Source: Knoellia sp. p5-6-4
Lineage (GTDB): Bacteria > Actinomycetota > Actinomycetes > Actinomycetales > Dermatophilaceae
Direction: 5' to 3'
Length of the DNA stretch: 64,000 nt
NCBI RefSeq assembly: GCF_029222705.1
Contig: NZ_JARGZF010000002.1
Location: forward strand, 434,001-498,000
Below the pieces are notes generated by a model, which was not told where the DNA came from, searched no databases, and saw only the letters and a list, made by a program, of their open reading frames with translations. Positions 8,167 through 17,460 of the stretch are shown here, in pieces; within the stretch, counting starts at the first letter, position 1; every line of letters starts with the position of its first letter. The position numbers and the translations under genes are program-made.

Positions 8167-8925
8167 TCAGGTGCTGCGGCCCTCCTCAGAATCCGCGGGG
8201 GCCGAGACTGGGTCCGAGACCTCGTGGGCGAGGTCGCGCAGCATGGTCGCGACCACGCGCGGGTGGCTGAGCGGCAGCAGGTGCGTCGCGCCCGGCACCA
8301 CCACGACCCGGGCGTCCCGGCACTGGGCGGCGAACTCCCGCGCGTGCACCCGCAGCTGGTCCCACTGCCCGCTGAGCAGGAGCACCGGGCAGGTCACGTC
8401 GCGCAGCAGCCGGGGGTCGCCGTCGGCCATCACCGCTGCCCAGGCATCGGCGGTGGCCTCGTAGGAGTCGCTGCCGTCGAGCACCGTCCGAGCGGTCTCC
8501 TCGTCGGTGAGCCGGGTCAGCACCCGGTTCGACAGCCTGGCCATCCGCTCCGGGCCGACCTTCGGGATCAGTGACGCAAAGGCGCGGTATGCCGCGGCGC
8601 CGGGTCCGCGGGGCACCGCGGACGCCCCGATCAGCGCCAGTCCGGCGAGGCGGTCGGGGTGGGCGCCGGCATACGCCATGGCCATGTAGCCGCCGAGCGA
8701 GTGGCCTGCGAGCACGACCGGTGCACCCGGCTCCCCTCCCTCGACCGCCTCGGCGAGGACATCGACTGCGGCCGCGGTGGTGAACGGGTCCCCGGCCCGC
8801 GACCCGTGCCCCGGGAGGTCGGGCGTCACGACGTCGAGCTCGGCGAGCACCTCCTCGTAGGCCGGCAGCCGCCACTGGGCGCTGCTCACGCGGGTGCCGT
8901 GCACCAGCACGAGCCGGGTCGTCAT
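8167..8925 (-). CDS. Alpha/beta hydrolase
   Basis: A 252-residue single-domain alpha/beta hydrolase. The oxyanion strand LVLVHGTR, nucleophile elbow GHSLGG (Ser about residue 95), the acid in LSGQWDQL and the catalytic His in GATHLLPL are all in place, so it should be active. The substrate is unknown; the fold covers esterases, enol-lactonases and C-C hydrolases. TAGCGT lies six bases before the ATG, suggesting a leaderless message. It could in principle supply the missing PcaD activity of the aromatic cluster 15 kb away, but nothing in its context supports that. Confidence 0.85.
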   Translation of the reverse strand: MTTRLVLVHGTRVSSAQWRLPAYEEVLAELDVVTPDLPGHGSRAGDPFTTAAAVDVLAEAVEGGEPGAPVVLAGHSLGGYMAMAYAGAHPDRLAGLALIGASAVPRGPGAAAYRAFASLIPKVGPERMARLSNRVLTRLTDEETARTVLDGSDSYEATADAWAAVMADGDPRLLRDVTCPVLLLSGQWDQLRVHAREFAAQCRDARVVVVPGATHLLPLSHPRVVATMLRDLAHEVSDPVSAPADSEEGRST

Positions 8926-8972
8926 GCCCCGACGCTACGCGAGGCCGCCGGCGCTGCGGTTGGATGTGGCTC

Positions 8973-9800
8973 ATGAGCGCCCTCATCAGCCCCGAGGATC
9001 TGCGTGGCCGGCTCGACGATGTCGTGGTCGTCGACGTCCAGTACCACCTCGGGGCGGTCGGCAAGGGCCGCGACGACTACGAACGCGCGCACCTGCCCGG
9101 CGCCCACCACGTCGACCTCGACGCCGAGCTCGCCGGTCCCCCCGGCCCCGGCGGGCGGCACCCGTTGCCGACGGCCCACTCGGTGCAGGCGGCGCTGCGC
9201 CGCTGCGGCGTCGACGCCGACACCCGGGTGGTCGTCTACGACCAGGGCGCGTGCACGGCCGCCGCTCGCGCGTGGTGGGTGTTCGGCTACTACGGCCTCG
9301 GGTTCGTTCAGGTGCTCGACGGCGGGCTGGCCGCGTGGGCCGGGGCGGGAGGGCCCGTCAGCACGCAGGTGCCGCCCCCGGGCGCCGGGACCTTCGAGGC
9401 GCACGCCGGCGGCATGCCGCTGCTCGACGCCGACGGGGCGGCCGAGGTGGCCCGCCTCGGCGTGCTGCTCGACGCCCGCTCGACCGAGCGCTGGGCCGGC
9501 GAGACCGAGCCCATCGACCCGGTCGCCGGGCACATCCCCGGTGCCGTCAGCGCACCCACCGTCGACAACATGGGGCCGGACGGCAGGTTCCTGCCCCAGC
9601 ACGAGCTGCGGGATCGGTTCACGGCCCTCGGCGTGAGGCCGGGCAGGCCGGTCGGCACCTACTGCGGGTCAGGGGTGACGGCGGCGCACCAGGCGCTCGC
9701 CCTGCACGAGATCGGCGTCGAGACGCCGGTCTACGTCGGTTCGTGGAGCCACTGGATCACCGACCCGGGGCGGCCGGTCGCGACGGGCCGAACCCCCTAG
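8973..9800 (+). CDS. Thiosulfate/3-mercaptopyruvate sulfurtransferase (two rhodanese domains)
   Basis: Transfers sulfur from thiosulfate or 3-mercaptopyruvate to a thiophilic acceptor. There are two rhodanese domains: the N-terminal one has [31 protein letters not shown] and an inactive loop [17 protein letters not shown]; the C-terminal one has [24 protein letters not shown] and the active-site loop YCGSGVTA with the catalytic Cys. ATG 8973 is preferred to the ATG nine bases earlier because a -10-like TTGGAT ends seven bases before it. Its stop overlaps the convergent glyS stop in the shared tetranucleotide CTAG (9797-9800). Confidence 0.92.
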   Translation: MSALISPEDLRGRLDDVVVVDVQYHLGAVGKGRDDYERAHLPGAHHVDLDAELAGPPGPGGRHPLPTAHSVQAALRRCGVDADTRVVVYDQGACTAAARAWWVFGYYGLGFVQVLDGGLAAWAGAGGPVSTQVPPPGAGTFEAHAGGMPLLDADGAAEVARLGVLLDARSTERWAGETEPIDPVAGHIPGAVSAPTVDNMGPDGRFLPQHELRDRFTALGVRPGRPVGTYCGSGVTAAHQALALHEIGVETPVYVGSWSHWITDPGRPVATGRTP

Positions 9801-11203
9801 CAGCCGACGAGGCGCGCGGCCAGGTAGGACTCGATCTGGTCGAGCGAGACCCGCTCCTGGCTCATCGTGTCGCGCTCGCGCACCGTGACGGCGTGGTCGT
9901 CGAGGGTGTCGAAGTCGACCGTGACACAGAACGGCGTGCCGATCTCGTCCTGGCGGCGGTAGCGGCGGCCGATGGCGCCGGCGTCGTCGAACTCGACGTT
10001 CCAGTGCTGGCGCAGCGCGGCGGCGAGGTCCTTGGCCTTCGGCGTCAGGTCGGCGTTGCGCGACAGCGGCAGCACGGCGGCCTTGACCGGCGCGAGACGC
10101 TTGTCGAGGCGCAGCACGACGCGCTTGTCGACCCCGCCCTTGGTGTTGGGGGCCTCGTCCTCGGAGTAGGCATCGACGAGGAACGTCATCAGCGAGCGGG
10201 ACAGGCCGGCTGCCGGCTCGATGACGTAGGGCGTGTACTTCTCGCCGCTGGCCTGGTCGAAGTAGACGAGGTCGGTGCCCGAGTGCTTCGTGTGCGTGCC
10301 GAGGTCGAAGTCGGTGCGGTTCGCGATGCCCTCGAGCTCACCCCACTCCGAGCCGGCGAAGTTGAACCGGTACTCGATGTCGACGGTGCGCTTGGAGTAG
10401 TGCGACAGCTTGTCCTGCGGGTGCTCGTAGTGGCGCAGGTTGTCGGGGTTGATGCCGAGGTCGGTGTACCAGCGGGTGCGCTCGTCGATCCAGTACTGGT
10501 GCCACTCCTCGTCCTCACCAGGCTTGACGAAGAACTCCATCTCCATCTGCTCGAACTCGCGGGTGCGGAAGATGAAGTTGCCCGGCGTGATCTCGTTGCG
10601 GAAGCTCTTGCCGGTCTGCGCGATGCCGAACGGCGGCTTCTTGCGCGAGGCGTTCATGACGTTGAGGAAGTTGACGAAGATGCCCTGGGCGGTCTCGGGG
10701 CGCAGGTAGTGGAGCCCGGACTCGTCCTCGATCACGCCGAGGTAGGTCTTGAGCATCATGTTGAACTCGCGCGGCTCGGTCCACGCGCCGCGCGTGCCGC
10801 AGTTCGGGCAGGCGATGTCGCTCAGGGGGATGGTGTCGGGGTCGACCTCCTTGCCCTTCTTCGCCTCCTTCTCGGCGATGGCCTCCTGCATGTGGTCGAG
10901 CCGGAACCGCTTGTGGCACGACTGGCACTCGGTGAGGGGGTCGCTGAACTCGCCGACGTGGCCCGAGGCCACCCACGTCTCGCGCGGCAGGATGATCGAG
11001 GAGTCGAGCCCGACGACGTCCTCGCGGCCGGTCACGATCGACTTCCACCACTGGCGCTTGATGTTCTCCTTGAGCTCCACGCCGAGCGGGCCGTAGTCCC
11101 AGGCCGACCTCGTACCGCCGTAGATCTCACCGCACGGGAAGACGAAGCCCCTGCGCTTGCAGAGGGAGACGACGGTGTCCACGGTGGAGGTCGGTGCAGC
11201 CAT
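9797..11203 (-). CDS. glyS: Glycyl-tRNA synthetase (dimeric alpha2 type)
   Basis: Charges tRNA-Gly. The 468-residue length and sequence match the single-chain dimeric type used by actinobacteria. Visible features are the class II motif 1 region ([17 protein letters not shown]), an inserted zinc-like motif CQSC...CPNC, motif 2 ([27 protein letters not shown], read as two adjoining parts), and the C-terminal anticodon-binding domain starting near [10 protein letters not shown]. Motif 3 is near the [16 protein letters not shown] segment. TAACCT stands exactly seven bases before the ATG, so the message is probably leaderless. No T-box leader is present. Confidence 0.97.
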   Translation of the reverse strand: MAAPTSTVDTVVSLCKRRGFVFPCGEIYGGTRSAWDYGPLGVELKENIKRQWWKSIVTGREDVVGLDSSIILPRETWVASGHVGEFSDPLTECQSCHKRFRLDHMQEAIAEKEAKKGKEVDPDTIPLSDIACPNCGTRGAWTEPREFNMMLKTYLGVIEDESGLHYLRPETAQGIFVNFLNVMNASRKKPPFGIAQTGKSFRNEITPGNFIFRTREFEQMEMEFFVKPGEDEEWHQYWIDERTRWYTDLGINPDNLRHYEHPQDKLSHYSKRTVDIEYRFNFAGSEWGELEGIANRTDFDLGTHTKHSGTDLVYFDQASGEKYTPYVIEPAAGLSRSLMTFLVDAYSEDEAPNTKGGVDKRVVLRLDKRLAPVKAAVLPLSRNADLTPKAKDLAAALRQHWNVEFDDAGAIGRRYRRQDEIGTPFCVTVDFDTLDDHAVTVRERDTMSQERVSLDQIESYLAARLVGC

Positions 11204-11292
11204 GCGGAGAAGGTTACCGACCGCCTACCGGGCGCTCACGCGGGTATGCCGCCTGCTCAGCTGCCGCTGCCCCCTGTCGTAGGGTGCGGGGC

Positions 11293-11580
11293 GTGTCCTC
11301 GAGCTTCCGCACCTCCGTCGAGAAGGCCAGCCTCCCGCTGCTGACCCGCCTGAGCCGCCTCCCCCGGGCCGTGCCCTTCCTCGCCGTCCTGGCCCTGCTG
11401 GTGGGCGGCATCCTCATCCCGGGCTGGGGCTGGGTGCTCACCGCCCTGGTCGCCCTCTTCCTGGCGTGGATGCTCTACCTCGGCTGGCCGCGCCTCACCG
11501 GCGTCGAGCGGCTGATGCGCGTCGCGGTCATCCTCCTCGCGGCGGCGATCGCCGTCACCCAGGCGGTTCCCCGCACCTGA
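11293..11580 (+). CDS. Small conserved membrane protein (DUF6703-like)
   Basis: A 95-residue protein with a basic N-terminus and three hydrophobic segments (PFLAVLALLVGGILIPGWG, VLTALVALFLAWMLYLGW, MRVAVILLAAAIAVTQAV). It resembles a small actinobacterial family I believe is called DUF6703; this name is from memory and unchecked. The GTG start is supported by TAGGGT ending seven bases upstream. The function is unknown. It is divergent from glyS and lies 71 bases before the zinc operon start; no terminator hairpin is obvious in that gap. Confidence 0.7.
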   Translation: MSSSFRTSVEKASLPLLTRLSRLPRAVPFLAVLALLVGGILIPGWGWVLTALVALFLAWMLYLGWPRLTGVERLMRVAVILLAAAIAVTQAVPRT

Positions 11581-11614
11581 GCCGAGCTGCAGCGCCGCTC
11601 ACGCGGACACGGTT

Positions 11615-11654
11615 TTGACAATCATTCTCATTCCGGATGAGAATGATTGTCATG
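11615..11654 (+). promoter_or_regulatory. Zur-controlled leaderless promoter with two 15-bp Zur boxes
   Basis: Two 15-bp near-palindromes, TGACAATCATTCTCA (11616-11630) and TGAGAATGATTGTCA (11638-11652), match the actinobacterial Zur box pattern TGAAAATGATTTTCA. They are exact reverse complements of each other and their centres are 22 bp apart, about two helical turns. They overlap -35 TTGACA (11615-11620), 18 bases, -10 GAGAAT (11639-11644), with the znuA ATG seven bases later. Zur with zinc should therefore block RNA polymerase outright. The match to Zur is established motif knowledge; the promoter call is inference. Confidence 0.85.
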
Positions 11655-12611
11655 AAGGCCCGCCTGCTCCCCGCCCTCCTGTCCGCCGTCACCCTCGCCG
11701 GCGTGACCGCGTGCGGCAGCCAGGCAGGTGCCGGCACCTCGGGGGACGGCGACCTCGAGGTCGTCGCGGCCTTCTACCCCTTGCAGTACGCCGTCGAGCA
11801 GGTCGGCGGCGACCGCGTCAGCGTCACCGGCCTGACCAAGCCCGGCGTCGAGCCCCACGACCTCGAGCTGACCCCCAAGGCGGTCGCGACCGTCTCCGGC
11901 GCCGACTCCGTGGTCTACCTCAAGGGCTTCCAGCCCGCCGTCGACGACGCCGTTGCAGACCAGGCCGCGGACAAGGGCTTCGACGTCACGCCGTCGGCGC
12001 GACTCGACCTGGCCGCCCAGCCGCACGGCCACGAGGGCGAGAGCGAGGCCGAGCACGACGCGCACGCCGAGGAGGAGCAAGCCGAGGGCAGCGCCGACCC
12101 GCACTTCTGGCTCGACCCGCAGCGCTACGCCGATGTCGCCGACGCCATGGCCGCGAGGCTCGCCGAGCTCGACCCCGAGCACGCCGACGAGTTCCGTTCC
12201 CGCGCAGCGGACTTCACGTCGCGGCTGACCGCCCTCGACTCCGAGTTCAAGGCCGGGCTCAAGACCTGCGACAGCCGCGATCTCGTGACGAGCCACGCCG
12301 CGTTCGGCTACCTCGCCGAGGCGTACGACCTCCACCAGCAGGGAATCAGCGGCCTCACCCCCGAGGCCGAGCCCGACCCCGCCACCCTGGGCCGGATCGC
12401 CTCCTTCGTGAAGGAGGAGGCAGTCACGACCGTCTACGCCGAGACGCTGGTGAGCCGGGCCGTGGCTCAGACCCTCGCGCGCGAGACGGGTGCCCGGCTC
12501 GCGGTGCTCGACCCGATCGAAGGCCTCACGGACCAGTCGGCCGGCAAGGACTACTTTGAGGTCATGCGCAGCAACCTCGGGGCCCTCCGCGCCGGCCAGG
12601 GCTGTCAGTGA
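11652..12611 (+). CDS. znuA: Zinc ABC transporter substrate-binding lipoprotein ZnuA
   Basis: Captures zinc outside the membrane and delivers it to ZnuB. The 319-residue precursor starts with a lipoprotein signal (MKARLLPALLSAVTLAG then the lipobox VTAC; lipidated C21). Cluster A-1 features follow: FYPLQYAVEQVGGD, first His ligand in VEPHDLELTP, a His/Glu-rich loop (HGHEGESEAEHDAHAEEE), second His in DPHFWLDP, third in SHAAFGYL and the Asp in LDPIEGL. The His-rich loop is typical of zinc rather than manganese receptors. ATG 11652 is chosen over two upstream in-frame ATGs because it gives a normal signal peptide and the right distance from the -10 box. Confidence 0.93.
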   Translation: MKARLLPALLSAVTLAGVTACGSQAGAGTSGDGDLEVVAAFYPLQYAVEQVGGDRVSVTGLTKPGVEPHDLELTPKAVATVSGADSVVYLKGFQPAVDDAVADQAADKGFDVTPSARLDLAAQPHGHEGESEAEHDAHAEEEQAEGSADPHFWLDPQRYADVADAMAARLAELDPEHADEFRSRAADFTSRLTALDSEFKAGLKTCDSRDLVTSHAAFGYLAEAYDLHQQGISGLTPEAEPDPATLGRIASFVKEEAVTTVYAETLVSRAVAQTLARETGARLAVLDPIEGLTDQSAGKDYFEVMRSNLGALRAGQGCQ

Positions 12612-13459
12612 GCGCCGAGCCGTCAGCCGCGGCACCGGCCGCGGCCGACACACCGGTCATCGCCCTCGAGCACGCCTCCTTCGGCTATGCCGAGGCGCCG
12701 GTCGTGCGCGACGTGACGCTCACCATCGCACCGGGTGAGGTCGTGGCGCTGCTCGGCGCCAACGGGTCCGGGAAGTCCACGCTGGTGAAAGGGCTGCTGG
12801 GACTCAACGACCTCATGGGTGGCCGCGCCCGCCTGTTCGGCGTACCGGTCGAGGACTTCGACGAGCACCCCCGTCTCGGCTACGTGCCCCAGCGGCACAC
12901 CCTGTCGTCCTCGGTGCGCGCCACGGTCGCCGAGATCGTCGAGGTGGGCCGTCTCCCCCACCGGCGCTGGTGGCAGCCCCGGGGAGGCCGGGGCGAGGGT
13001 CGCTTCATCGACCGCTGCCTCGACGTGGTGGGCCTGAAGGACCGCTCGGGGGCCGACGTCACCACCCTGTCCGGGGGCCAGCAGCGACGAGTGCTCATCG
13101 CCCGCGCGCTCGCCTCCCACCCGGACGTGCTGATCATGGACGAGCCCACCGCCGGCGTCGACGCCGCCAACCAGGAGGTGCTCGCCGGGGTGCTGGCCCG
13201 CCTGGCCCGCGGCGGCACCACCATGCTCATCGTGACCCACGAGCTGGAGGCGCTGTCCGACATCGTCACCCGCATCGTGGTGATGTCGGGCGGTCGGGTC
13301 TCCTTCGACGGCACGCCCGCGCAGTTCGGCCGGGCCCGCAACACCCTCGGCGCCGTCGGGCACGACCACCACCACCCCGACGAGGTTGCGCCCGCCTCCG
13401 GGCTGGCGGGCGCGACGCCCACCGGCCCCCTCGACCCGCGGAGCCTCACCCATGACTGA
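12608..13459 (+). CDS. znuC: Zinc ABC transporter ATP-binding protein ZnuC
   Basis: Powers zinc uptake. A 283-residue ATPase with Walker A GANGSGKST, Q-loop YVPQRHTL, ABC signature LSGGQQRRVLIARAL, Walker B VLIMDEPTAGVD and H-loop IVTHELEAL. The GTG start overlaps the znuA stop (GTGA). The C-terminal tail carries a short His run (GHDHHHPDEV), echoing the His-rich stretches of ZnuA and ZnuB. The gene overlaps znuB by eight bases. Confidence 0.93.
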   Translation: MSAEPSAAAPAAADTPVIALEHASFGYAEAPVVRDVTLTIAPGEVVALLGANGSGKSTLVKGLLGLNDLMGGRARLFGVPVEDFDEHPRLGYVPQRHTLSSSVRATVAEIVEVGRLPHRRWWQPRGGRGEGRFIDRCLDVVGLKDRSGADVTTLSGGQQRRVLIARALASHPDVLIMDEPTAGVDAANQEVLAGVLARLARGGTTMLIVTHELEALSDIVTRIVVMSGGRVSFDGTPAQFGRARNTLGAVGHDHHHPDEVAPASGLAGATPTGPLDPRSLTHD

Positions 13460-14465
13460 GCTGCTCTCCTACGACTTCATGCGCCAGGCGCTGGTCGCCG
13501 CCCTCCTGGTCGGGCTCGCCGCTCCCCTGGTGGGCGTCTTCCTGCTTCAGCGCCGCCTCTCGCTCATCGGTGACGGCATGGGGCACGTCGCCCTCGCCGG
13601 TGTCGCCGTCGGCGTCCTCACCGGCACCGCGCCGGTGCTGACCGCCCTCGTGGCAGCCGTGGCCGCGGCCGTGGTGATCGAGGTCATCCGGGCCCGGGGC
13701 CGCACCAGCGGCGACGTCGCCCTCGCGGTGATGTTCTACGGCGGCATCGCCGCCGGCGTGGTCATCATCGCCAAGTCGCCCGGCGGCAGCCCGGCCAACC
13801 TCACGGCATACCTCTTCGGTGCCATCACCACCGCGAACGCCGCCGACCTGTGGGTGTTCGCCGGCCTGGCCGTCGTCGTCGTGGTGGGCACCACCCTTCT
13901 GCGGCCGTGGCTGTTCGCCGTGGCCAACGACGAGGAGTACGCCCGCGCCATGGGCCTGCCCGTCACCGGGCTCAACGTCGCGCTGGCCGTGCTGACCGCT
14001 GTGACCGTGGTGGTCTCCATGCGTGTCGTCGGCCTGCTGCTGATCAGCGCCCTGATGATCATCCCCAACGCCACCGCCCAGCTCCTCGGGGGCAGCTTCC
14101 GGGCCTCGGTGCGGTGGGCCGTGCTCATCGGGGTGCTTGCCAGCGTCGGTGGCGTCGTCATCTCCTTCTACGCCGAGACGCCCTCGGGCGGCACCATCGT
14201 GCTGCTCGCCATCGGCGCCTTCGTCGTCGTCGCGGCCAGCACCGCGGTCGCCGCTCGCCTGAGGTCGCGCCAGCACCGCCGCGCCGACACGCACCACCAG
14301 CACGAGCACGGTGACGAGTGCGGGCACCCGGCCATCGTCCACGGCGACCACGTCGACTACCTGCACGACGGGCACCGGCACGCCGCCCATGAGGGCCACT
14401 ACGACGAGCACGGCGCCGAGCCCGCAGGCGCGACAGCAGGACACGACCGGGAGGTGGGCCACTGA
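13452..14465 (+). CDS. znuB: Zinc ABC transporter permease ZnuB with His-rich tail
   Basis: The membrane channel of the importer: 337 residues with about eight helices and the family motifs FLLQRRLSLIGDGMGHVALAG and LLISALMIIPNATAQLL. ATG 13452 lies inside the end of znuC (eight-base overlap, ATGACTGA). The last ~60 residues form a hydrophilic tail with about twenty histidines (for example THHQHEHGDECGHP, HDGHRHAAHEGH). This probably binds zinc on the cytoplasmic side and may buffer or gate transport; that is inference. The stop overlaps the zur start by one base. Confidence 0.93.
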   Translation: MTELLSYDFMRQALVAALLVGLAAPLVGVFLLQRRLSLIGDGMGHVALAGVAVGVLTGTAPVLTALVAAVAAAVVIEVIRARGRTSGDVALAVMFYGGIAAGVVIIAKSPGGSPANLTAYLFGAITTANAADLWVFAGLAVVVVVGTTLLRPWLFAVANDEEYARAMGLPVTGLNVALAVLTAVTVVVSMRVVGLLLISALMIIPNATAQLLGGSFRASVRWAVLIGVLASVGGVVISFYAETPSGGTIVLLAIGAFVVVAASTAVAARLRSRQHRRADTHHQHEHGDECGHPAIVHGDHVDYLHDGHRHAAHEGHYDEHGAEPAGATAGHDREVGH

Positions 14466-14878
14466 TGGCCGCGACGACGAAGGCGGCGTCCGAGTCGGGT
14501 CGCCGCCCCACCAAGCAGCGCGCGGCCGTCGCAGCCGTCCTGGCCGACGTCGACGAGTTCCGCTCTGCCCAGGAGCTGCACGCCCTGCTGCGTGAGGCAG
14601 GCGAGAAGGTCGGCCTGGCCACGGTCTACCGGACCCTGCAGTCGATGGCCGCGGACGGCTCGATCGACATGCTGCGCACCGCCGAGGGTGAGGCCGTCTA
14701 CCGGGCGTGCAGCACCGGGCACCACCACCACCTCGTCTGCCGCGGGTGCGGCAGGACGGTCGAGGTGGAGGGACCCGCGGTCGAGCGCTGGGCCGACAAG
14801 ATCAGCGAGGAGCACGGCTTCTCCGACGTGCAGCACACGCTGGAGATCTTCGGCACCTGCGCCGACTGCCAGCGCTAG
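14465..14878 (+). CDS. zur: Zinc uptake regulator Zur (Fur family)
   Basis: A 137-residue repressor. The N-terminal winged helix has [26 protein letters not shown] and [16 protein letters not shown]; the dimer/metal domain has the metal site at [12 protein letters not shown] and a second CxxC near the end (CADC), which together make the structural Cys4 zinc site. Zur is the Fur subgroup expected beside znuABC, and the twin Zur boxes before znuA mean the repressor is under its own control, since all four genes are overlapped into one transcript. The stop shares CTAG with the convergent uppS. Confidence 0.92.
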   Translation: MAATTKAASESGRRPTKQRAAVAAVLADVDEFRSAQELHALLREAGEKVGLATVYRTLQSMAADGSIDMLRTAEGEAVYRACSTGHHHHLVCRGCGRTVEVEGPAVERWADKISEEHGFSDVQHTLEIFGTCADCQR

Positions 14879-15657
14879 GCGGTGGGCTGGTCGACCGCCC
14901 CGCCGTAGCGGCGGTCGCGCTCGGCGTAGGTCTGGATCGCCTCCCACAGGTGGCGCCGGTCGTAGTCGGGCCAGAGCGTGTCCTGGAAGACCATCTCGGC
15001 GTAGGCGCTCTGCCACAGCAGGAAGTTCGACGTGCGCTGCTCCCCCGAGCTGCGCACGAACAGGTCGACGTCGGGCATGTCCGGCTCGTCGAGGAAGCGG
15101 GCGATGGTGCGCTCGTCGATGGAGCCCGGCTTGAGGTTGCCCGCCTTCACCTGCTCGCCGATGCGCTGCACGGCGTCGGCGATCTCGGCCCGGCCGCCGT
15201 AGTTGACGCAGAAGTAGAGCGTGAGGCCCGTGTTGTGCCTCGTCAGCTCCTGGGCGACCTCGAGCTCCTTGATGACCGAGCCCCACAGCCGTGGGCGCCG
15301 GCCGACCCAGCGCATCCGCACGCCCCACTCGTGCAGCTGGTCCCGCCGACGTCGGATGACGTCGCGGTTGAACCCCATGAGGAAGCGCACCTCCTCGGGC
15401 GAGCGCTTCCAGTTCTCGGTGGAGAAGGCGTAGGCCGACAGGTGACCGACGCCCGCCTCGATGGCCCCGGCGACGACGTCGAGCAGGGCCGCCTCGCCCG
15501 CCTCGTGGCCCTTGGTGCGCGGCAGCCCGCGCTGGTTTGCCCAACGGCCGTTGCCGTCCATGACGATCGCGACGTGATGGGGCACCAGCTCGGCGGGCAG
15601 CCGCGGGGGCGTGGCGCCGCTGGGATGCGCGAACGGCCGCGCGTAGGGACCGCTCAT
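14875..15657 (-). CDS. uppS: Polyprenyl diphosphate synthase, cis type (UppS)
   Basis: Condenses isopentenyl diphosphate onto an allylic primer in cis to make the lipid carrier for peptidoglycan and other envelope polymers. The 260-residue protein has the catalytic Asp34 in [46 protein letters not shown] and the C-terminal signature [18 protein letters not shown] (with EMVF and LWPD after it). ATG 15657 overlaps the recO stop (ATGA). Decaprenyl or undecaprenyl product length cannot be told from sequence. Confidence 0.95.
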   Translation of the reverse strand: MSGPYARPFAHPSGATPPRLPAELVPHHVAIVMDGNGRWANQRGLPRTKGHEAGEAALLDVVAGAIEAGVGHLSAYAFSTENWKRSPEEVRFLMGFNRDVIRRRRDQLHEWGVRMRWVGRRPRLWGSVIKELEVAQELTRHNTGLTLYFCVNYGGRAEIADAVQRIGEQVKAGNLKPGSIDERTIARFLDEPDMPDVDLFVRSSGEQRTSNFLLWQSAYAEMVFQDTLWPDYDRRHLWEAIQTYAERDRRYGGAVDQPTA

Positions 15658-16448
15658 GCCTTGGCCTCGACGCGCAGCGGGGTCACCTGCGCGGGCGGCG
15701 CATCCGGCCGCGGGCTGGGATCGCGGCGCTCGACCAGCCGCAGAGAGCGCACCCCGCGCTCGAGGTGCCACTGCAGGAAGGCCGTCGCCAGGCCGGTGCC
15801 CTCGCGGCGGTGCCGCACCTCGGAGGCGTCGGCGACCACCCAGTCGCCGGCGAGCAGCGCGGCCAGCAGCTCGAGCGTCTCCGGCGCCGGCGCCGCGGAG
15901 CCGGGCGGACGGCATACCGGGCACACCGTGCCGCCGGCGGCGAGGTTGAACGCGCGGTGCGGGCCCTCGGCACCGCACCGGGCGCAGTCGTGGAAGCTCG
16001 GCGCCCAGCCCGCGATCGCGAGGGCGCGCAGCAGGTAGGCATCGAGGACGAGGCCGGGGTCGTGCGCGCCTTCTGCCATCGAGCGCAGGGCGCCGGCGAG
16101 CAGGAGGTACTGCTGCAGCGACGGCTCACGCTCCTCGGTGAGCCGGTCGGCGGTCTCGAGCATCGCGGTGGCGGCGGTGTAGGTCGTGTAGTCACGCGCC
16201 AGCACGTCTCCCCAGCTGGCGAGCGTCTCGGCCTGTGTCACCGTGTCGAGGCTGCGGCCCTCGTAGCACTGCAGGTCGACCATCATCGCCGGCTCGAGGC
16301 GCGCGCCGAACCGCGACTTGGTGCGGCGCACGCCCTTGCCCACCACGCGCACCTTGCCCTGGGCGCGCGTGAGCAGCGTGACGATGCGGTCGGCCTCGCC
16401 CAGCTTCTGGGTGCGCAGCACGATGGCCTCGTCGCGGTAGAGCGGCAT
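15654..16448 (-). CDS. recO: DNA repair protein RecO
   Basis: Mediates RecA loading on SSB-coated DNA in the RecF pathway. A 264-residue protein with the N-terminal OB fold ([37 protein letters not shown]), a helical domain, and a zinc finger CARCG...CPVC as in most bacterial RecO proteins. The Ser/Pro-rich C-terminal tail is typical of actinobacteria. ATG 16448 has GAGAAT six bases upstream, a -10-like sequence shared with the znuA and hemW promoters in this window, and no ribosome site, so it is probably leaderless. Confidence 0.94.
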   Translation of the reverse strand: MPLYRDEAIVLRTQKLGEADRIVTLLTRAQGKVRVVGKGVRRTKSRFGARLEPAMMVDLQCYEGRSLDTVTQAETLASWGDVLARDYTTYTAATAMLETADRLTEEREPSLQQYLLLAGALRSMAEGAHDPGLVLDAYLLRALAIAGWAPSFHDCARCGAEGPHRAFNLAAGGTVCPVCRPPGSAAPAPETLELLAALLAGDWVVADASEVRHRREGTGLATAFLQWHLERGVRSLRLVERRDPSPRPDAPPAQVTPLRVEAKA

Positions 16449-16506
16449 GGACCCATTCTCTCCCGACGCGGTCCAAAAGCCGGTATGCCGGGTGCCCGCG
16501 TGCCCG

Positions 16507-17049
16507 CTAGGCGTGGTGGTGCGCTGCCCGCTCGCCCTCGGAGTGCGCCGGGGCCTGCAGCGTCTGGTGGACACTGTGGCAGTAGACCTCGAAGCCGAGC
16601 ATGGCCTCGACATGGCGCCGTGCATCAGCGAGAGATCGGCTCCTGACGTCCTCGAGGCTGCGCACCTCGGCCAGCCGGCGCTCGACCTGGTCCGTGAGCT
16701 CGGCGGTCAGGAAGCGAGCCACCTCCCCGGCGTCGCCGCTCAGCACCGCGCGCTCGGCAAGGGGAATGACCGGACCATGCGAGAGCCCCGGAGGTTTGAG
16801 TCCGGTGTAGGGAGCGCCCTCACCGGCCCGGTGCAGCCGGACAACGGTCTCGAAGAAGTGTCGGTCCGCGACGACCCTGGCCTGACCGCCCAGGACCCGC
16901 GCGTCCGTCACCTGGTCGAAGACCGCTGTGACCTCGGCCTCGGCCTCTTCCGGGACGTAGGGCAGGACCAGGGCGACGTCCTCGGCATCGAGCGCCAGAC
17001 GCGCCGCGGAGACGACGGGACCGTCGAGGGAGTCGCAGTGAGGTGGCAT
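16507..17049 (-). CDS. DUF6448 family protein
   Basis: A 180-residue soluble protein beginning [20 protein letters not shown], with [11 protein letters not shown]-like ([20 protein letters not shown]) and [18 protein letters not shown] segments in the order I associate with DUF6448. The conserved Cys/His near the N-terminus and [11 protein letters not shown] suggest a metal or cofactor site, but no activity is known to me. The tail is His-rich (AAHHHA). A GGAGAAG site lies a few bases before the ATG. This is the first gene of the accessory stretch that separates recO from leuA. Confidence 0.8.
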   Translation of the reverse strand: MPPHCDSLDGPVVSAARLALDAEDVALVLPYVPEEAEAEVTAVFDQVTDARVLGGQARVVADRHFFETVVRLHRAGEGAPYTGLKPPGLSHGPVIPLAERAVLSGDAGEVARFLTAELTDQVERRLAEVRSLEDVRSRSLADARRHVEAMLGFEVYCHSVHQTLQAPAHSEGERAAHHHA

Positions 17050-17208
17050 CTCGCTTCTCCGTCCGCGAGCCGACGATCGAGGCCGGCTCGACTGAGTCCA
17101 CGCTAGGCGCCCGGGCAGTCGTGTGCAGAGGCCAAGGTCCCGTCAGCCGATCGCACCGGATGCCACGACGTCCAGACCGAGAGGGCCCGGCTCCCCTAGC
17201 CTTCGGTC
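17050..17208. other. Divergent intergenic region, DUF6448 gene / small membrane protein gene
   Basis: 159 bases without a gene. The right end holds TAGCCT (-10-like) six bases before the ATG at 17209. No palindromic operator or RNA structure stands out in the rest. Confidence 0.5.
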
Positions 17209-17460
17209 ATGGTGACGGTGGTGGTGGCAACAGTCGTGGGGGCGGAAGCAGCAGCGGAACGGCTGTGGGCGGAGGCGTCTCCTCTGGTCCCCGGGGAGAG
17301 CGGAGGGGCCTTGGTGCTCGTGATGCTGGTGAGCTGGGCGCTCCTCGCCTTCGTGGCCTACCTGGTCATCAGGCTGGCCGTTCGTCATGCGCTGCAGGAC
17401 GTCGCCCGCGCCTCCGGGTCCGACGTCGAGCGACGGACCGGTCATGTCGACGCCGAATAG
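17209..17460 (+). CDS. Small single-span membrane protein, unknown
   Basis: An 83-residue protein I do not recognise. One clear transmembrane helix (ALVLVMLVSWALLAFVAYLVIRL) is followed by a short charged cytoplasmic tail. The N-terminus is weakly hydrophobic. Support for it being real: TAGCCT ends six bases before the ATG (leaderless pattern), codon bias is normal, and its 3' end overlaps the next gene by 17 bases, suggesting translation together. Confidence 0.6.
   Translation: MVTVVVATVVGAEAAAERLWAEASPLVPGESGGALVLVMLVSWALLAFVAYLVIRLAVRHALQDVARASGSDVERRTGHVDAE

Noticed and set aside
8167-8925. Alpha/beta hydrolase as the missing PcaD
   Set aside because: It lies 15 kb from the aromatic block, has its own leaderless promoter and no nearby copy of the candidate operator.
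11204-11292. T-box or other riboswitch before glyS
   Set aside because: The gap to the divergent gene is 89 bases and the -10 box is seven bases before the glyS start, leaving no leader RNA.
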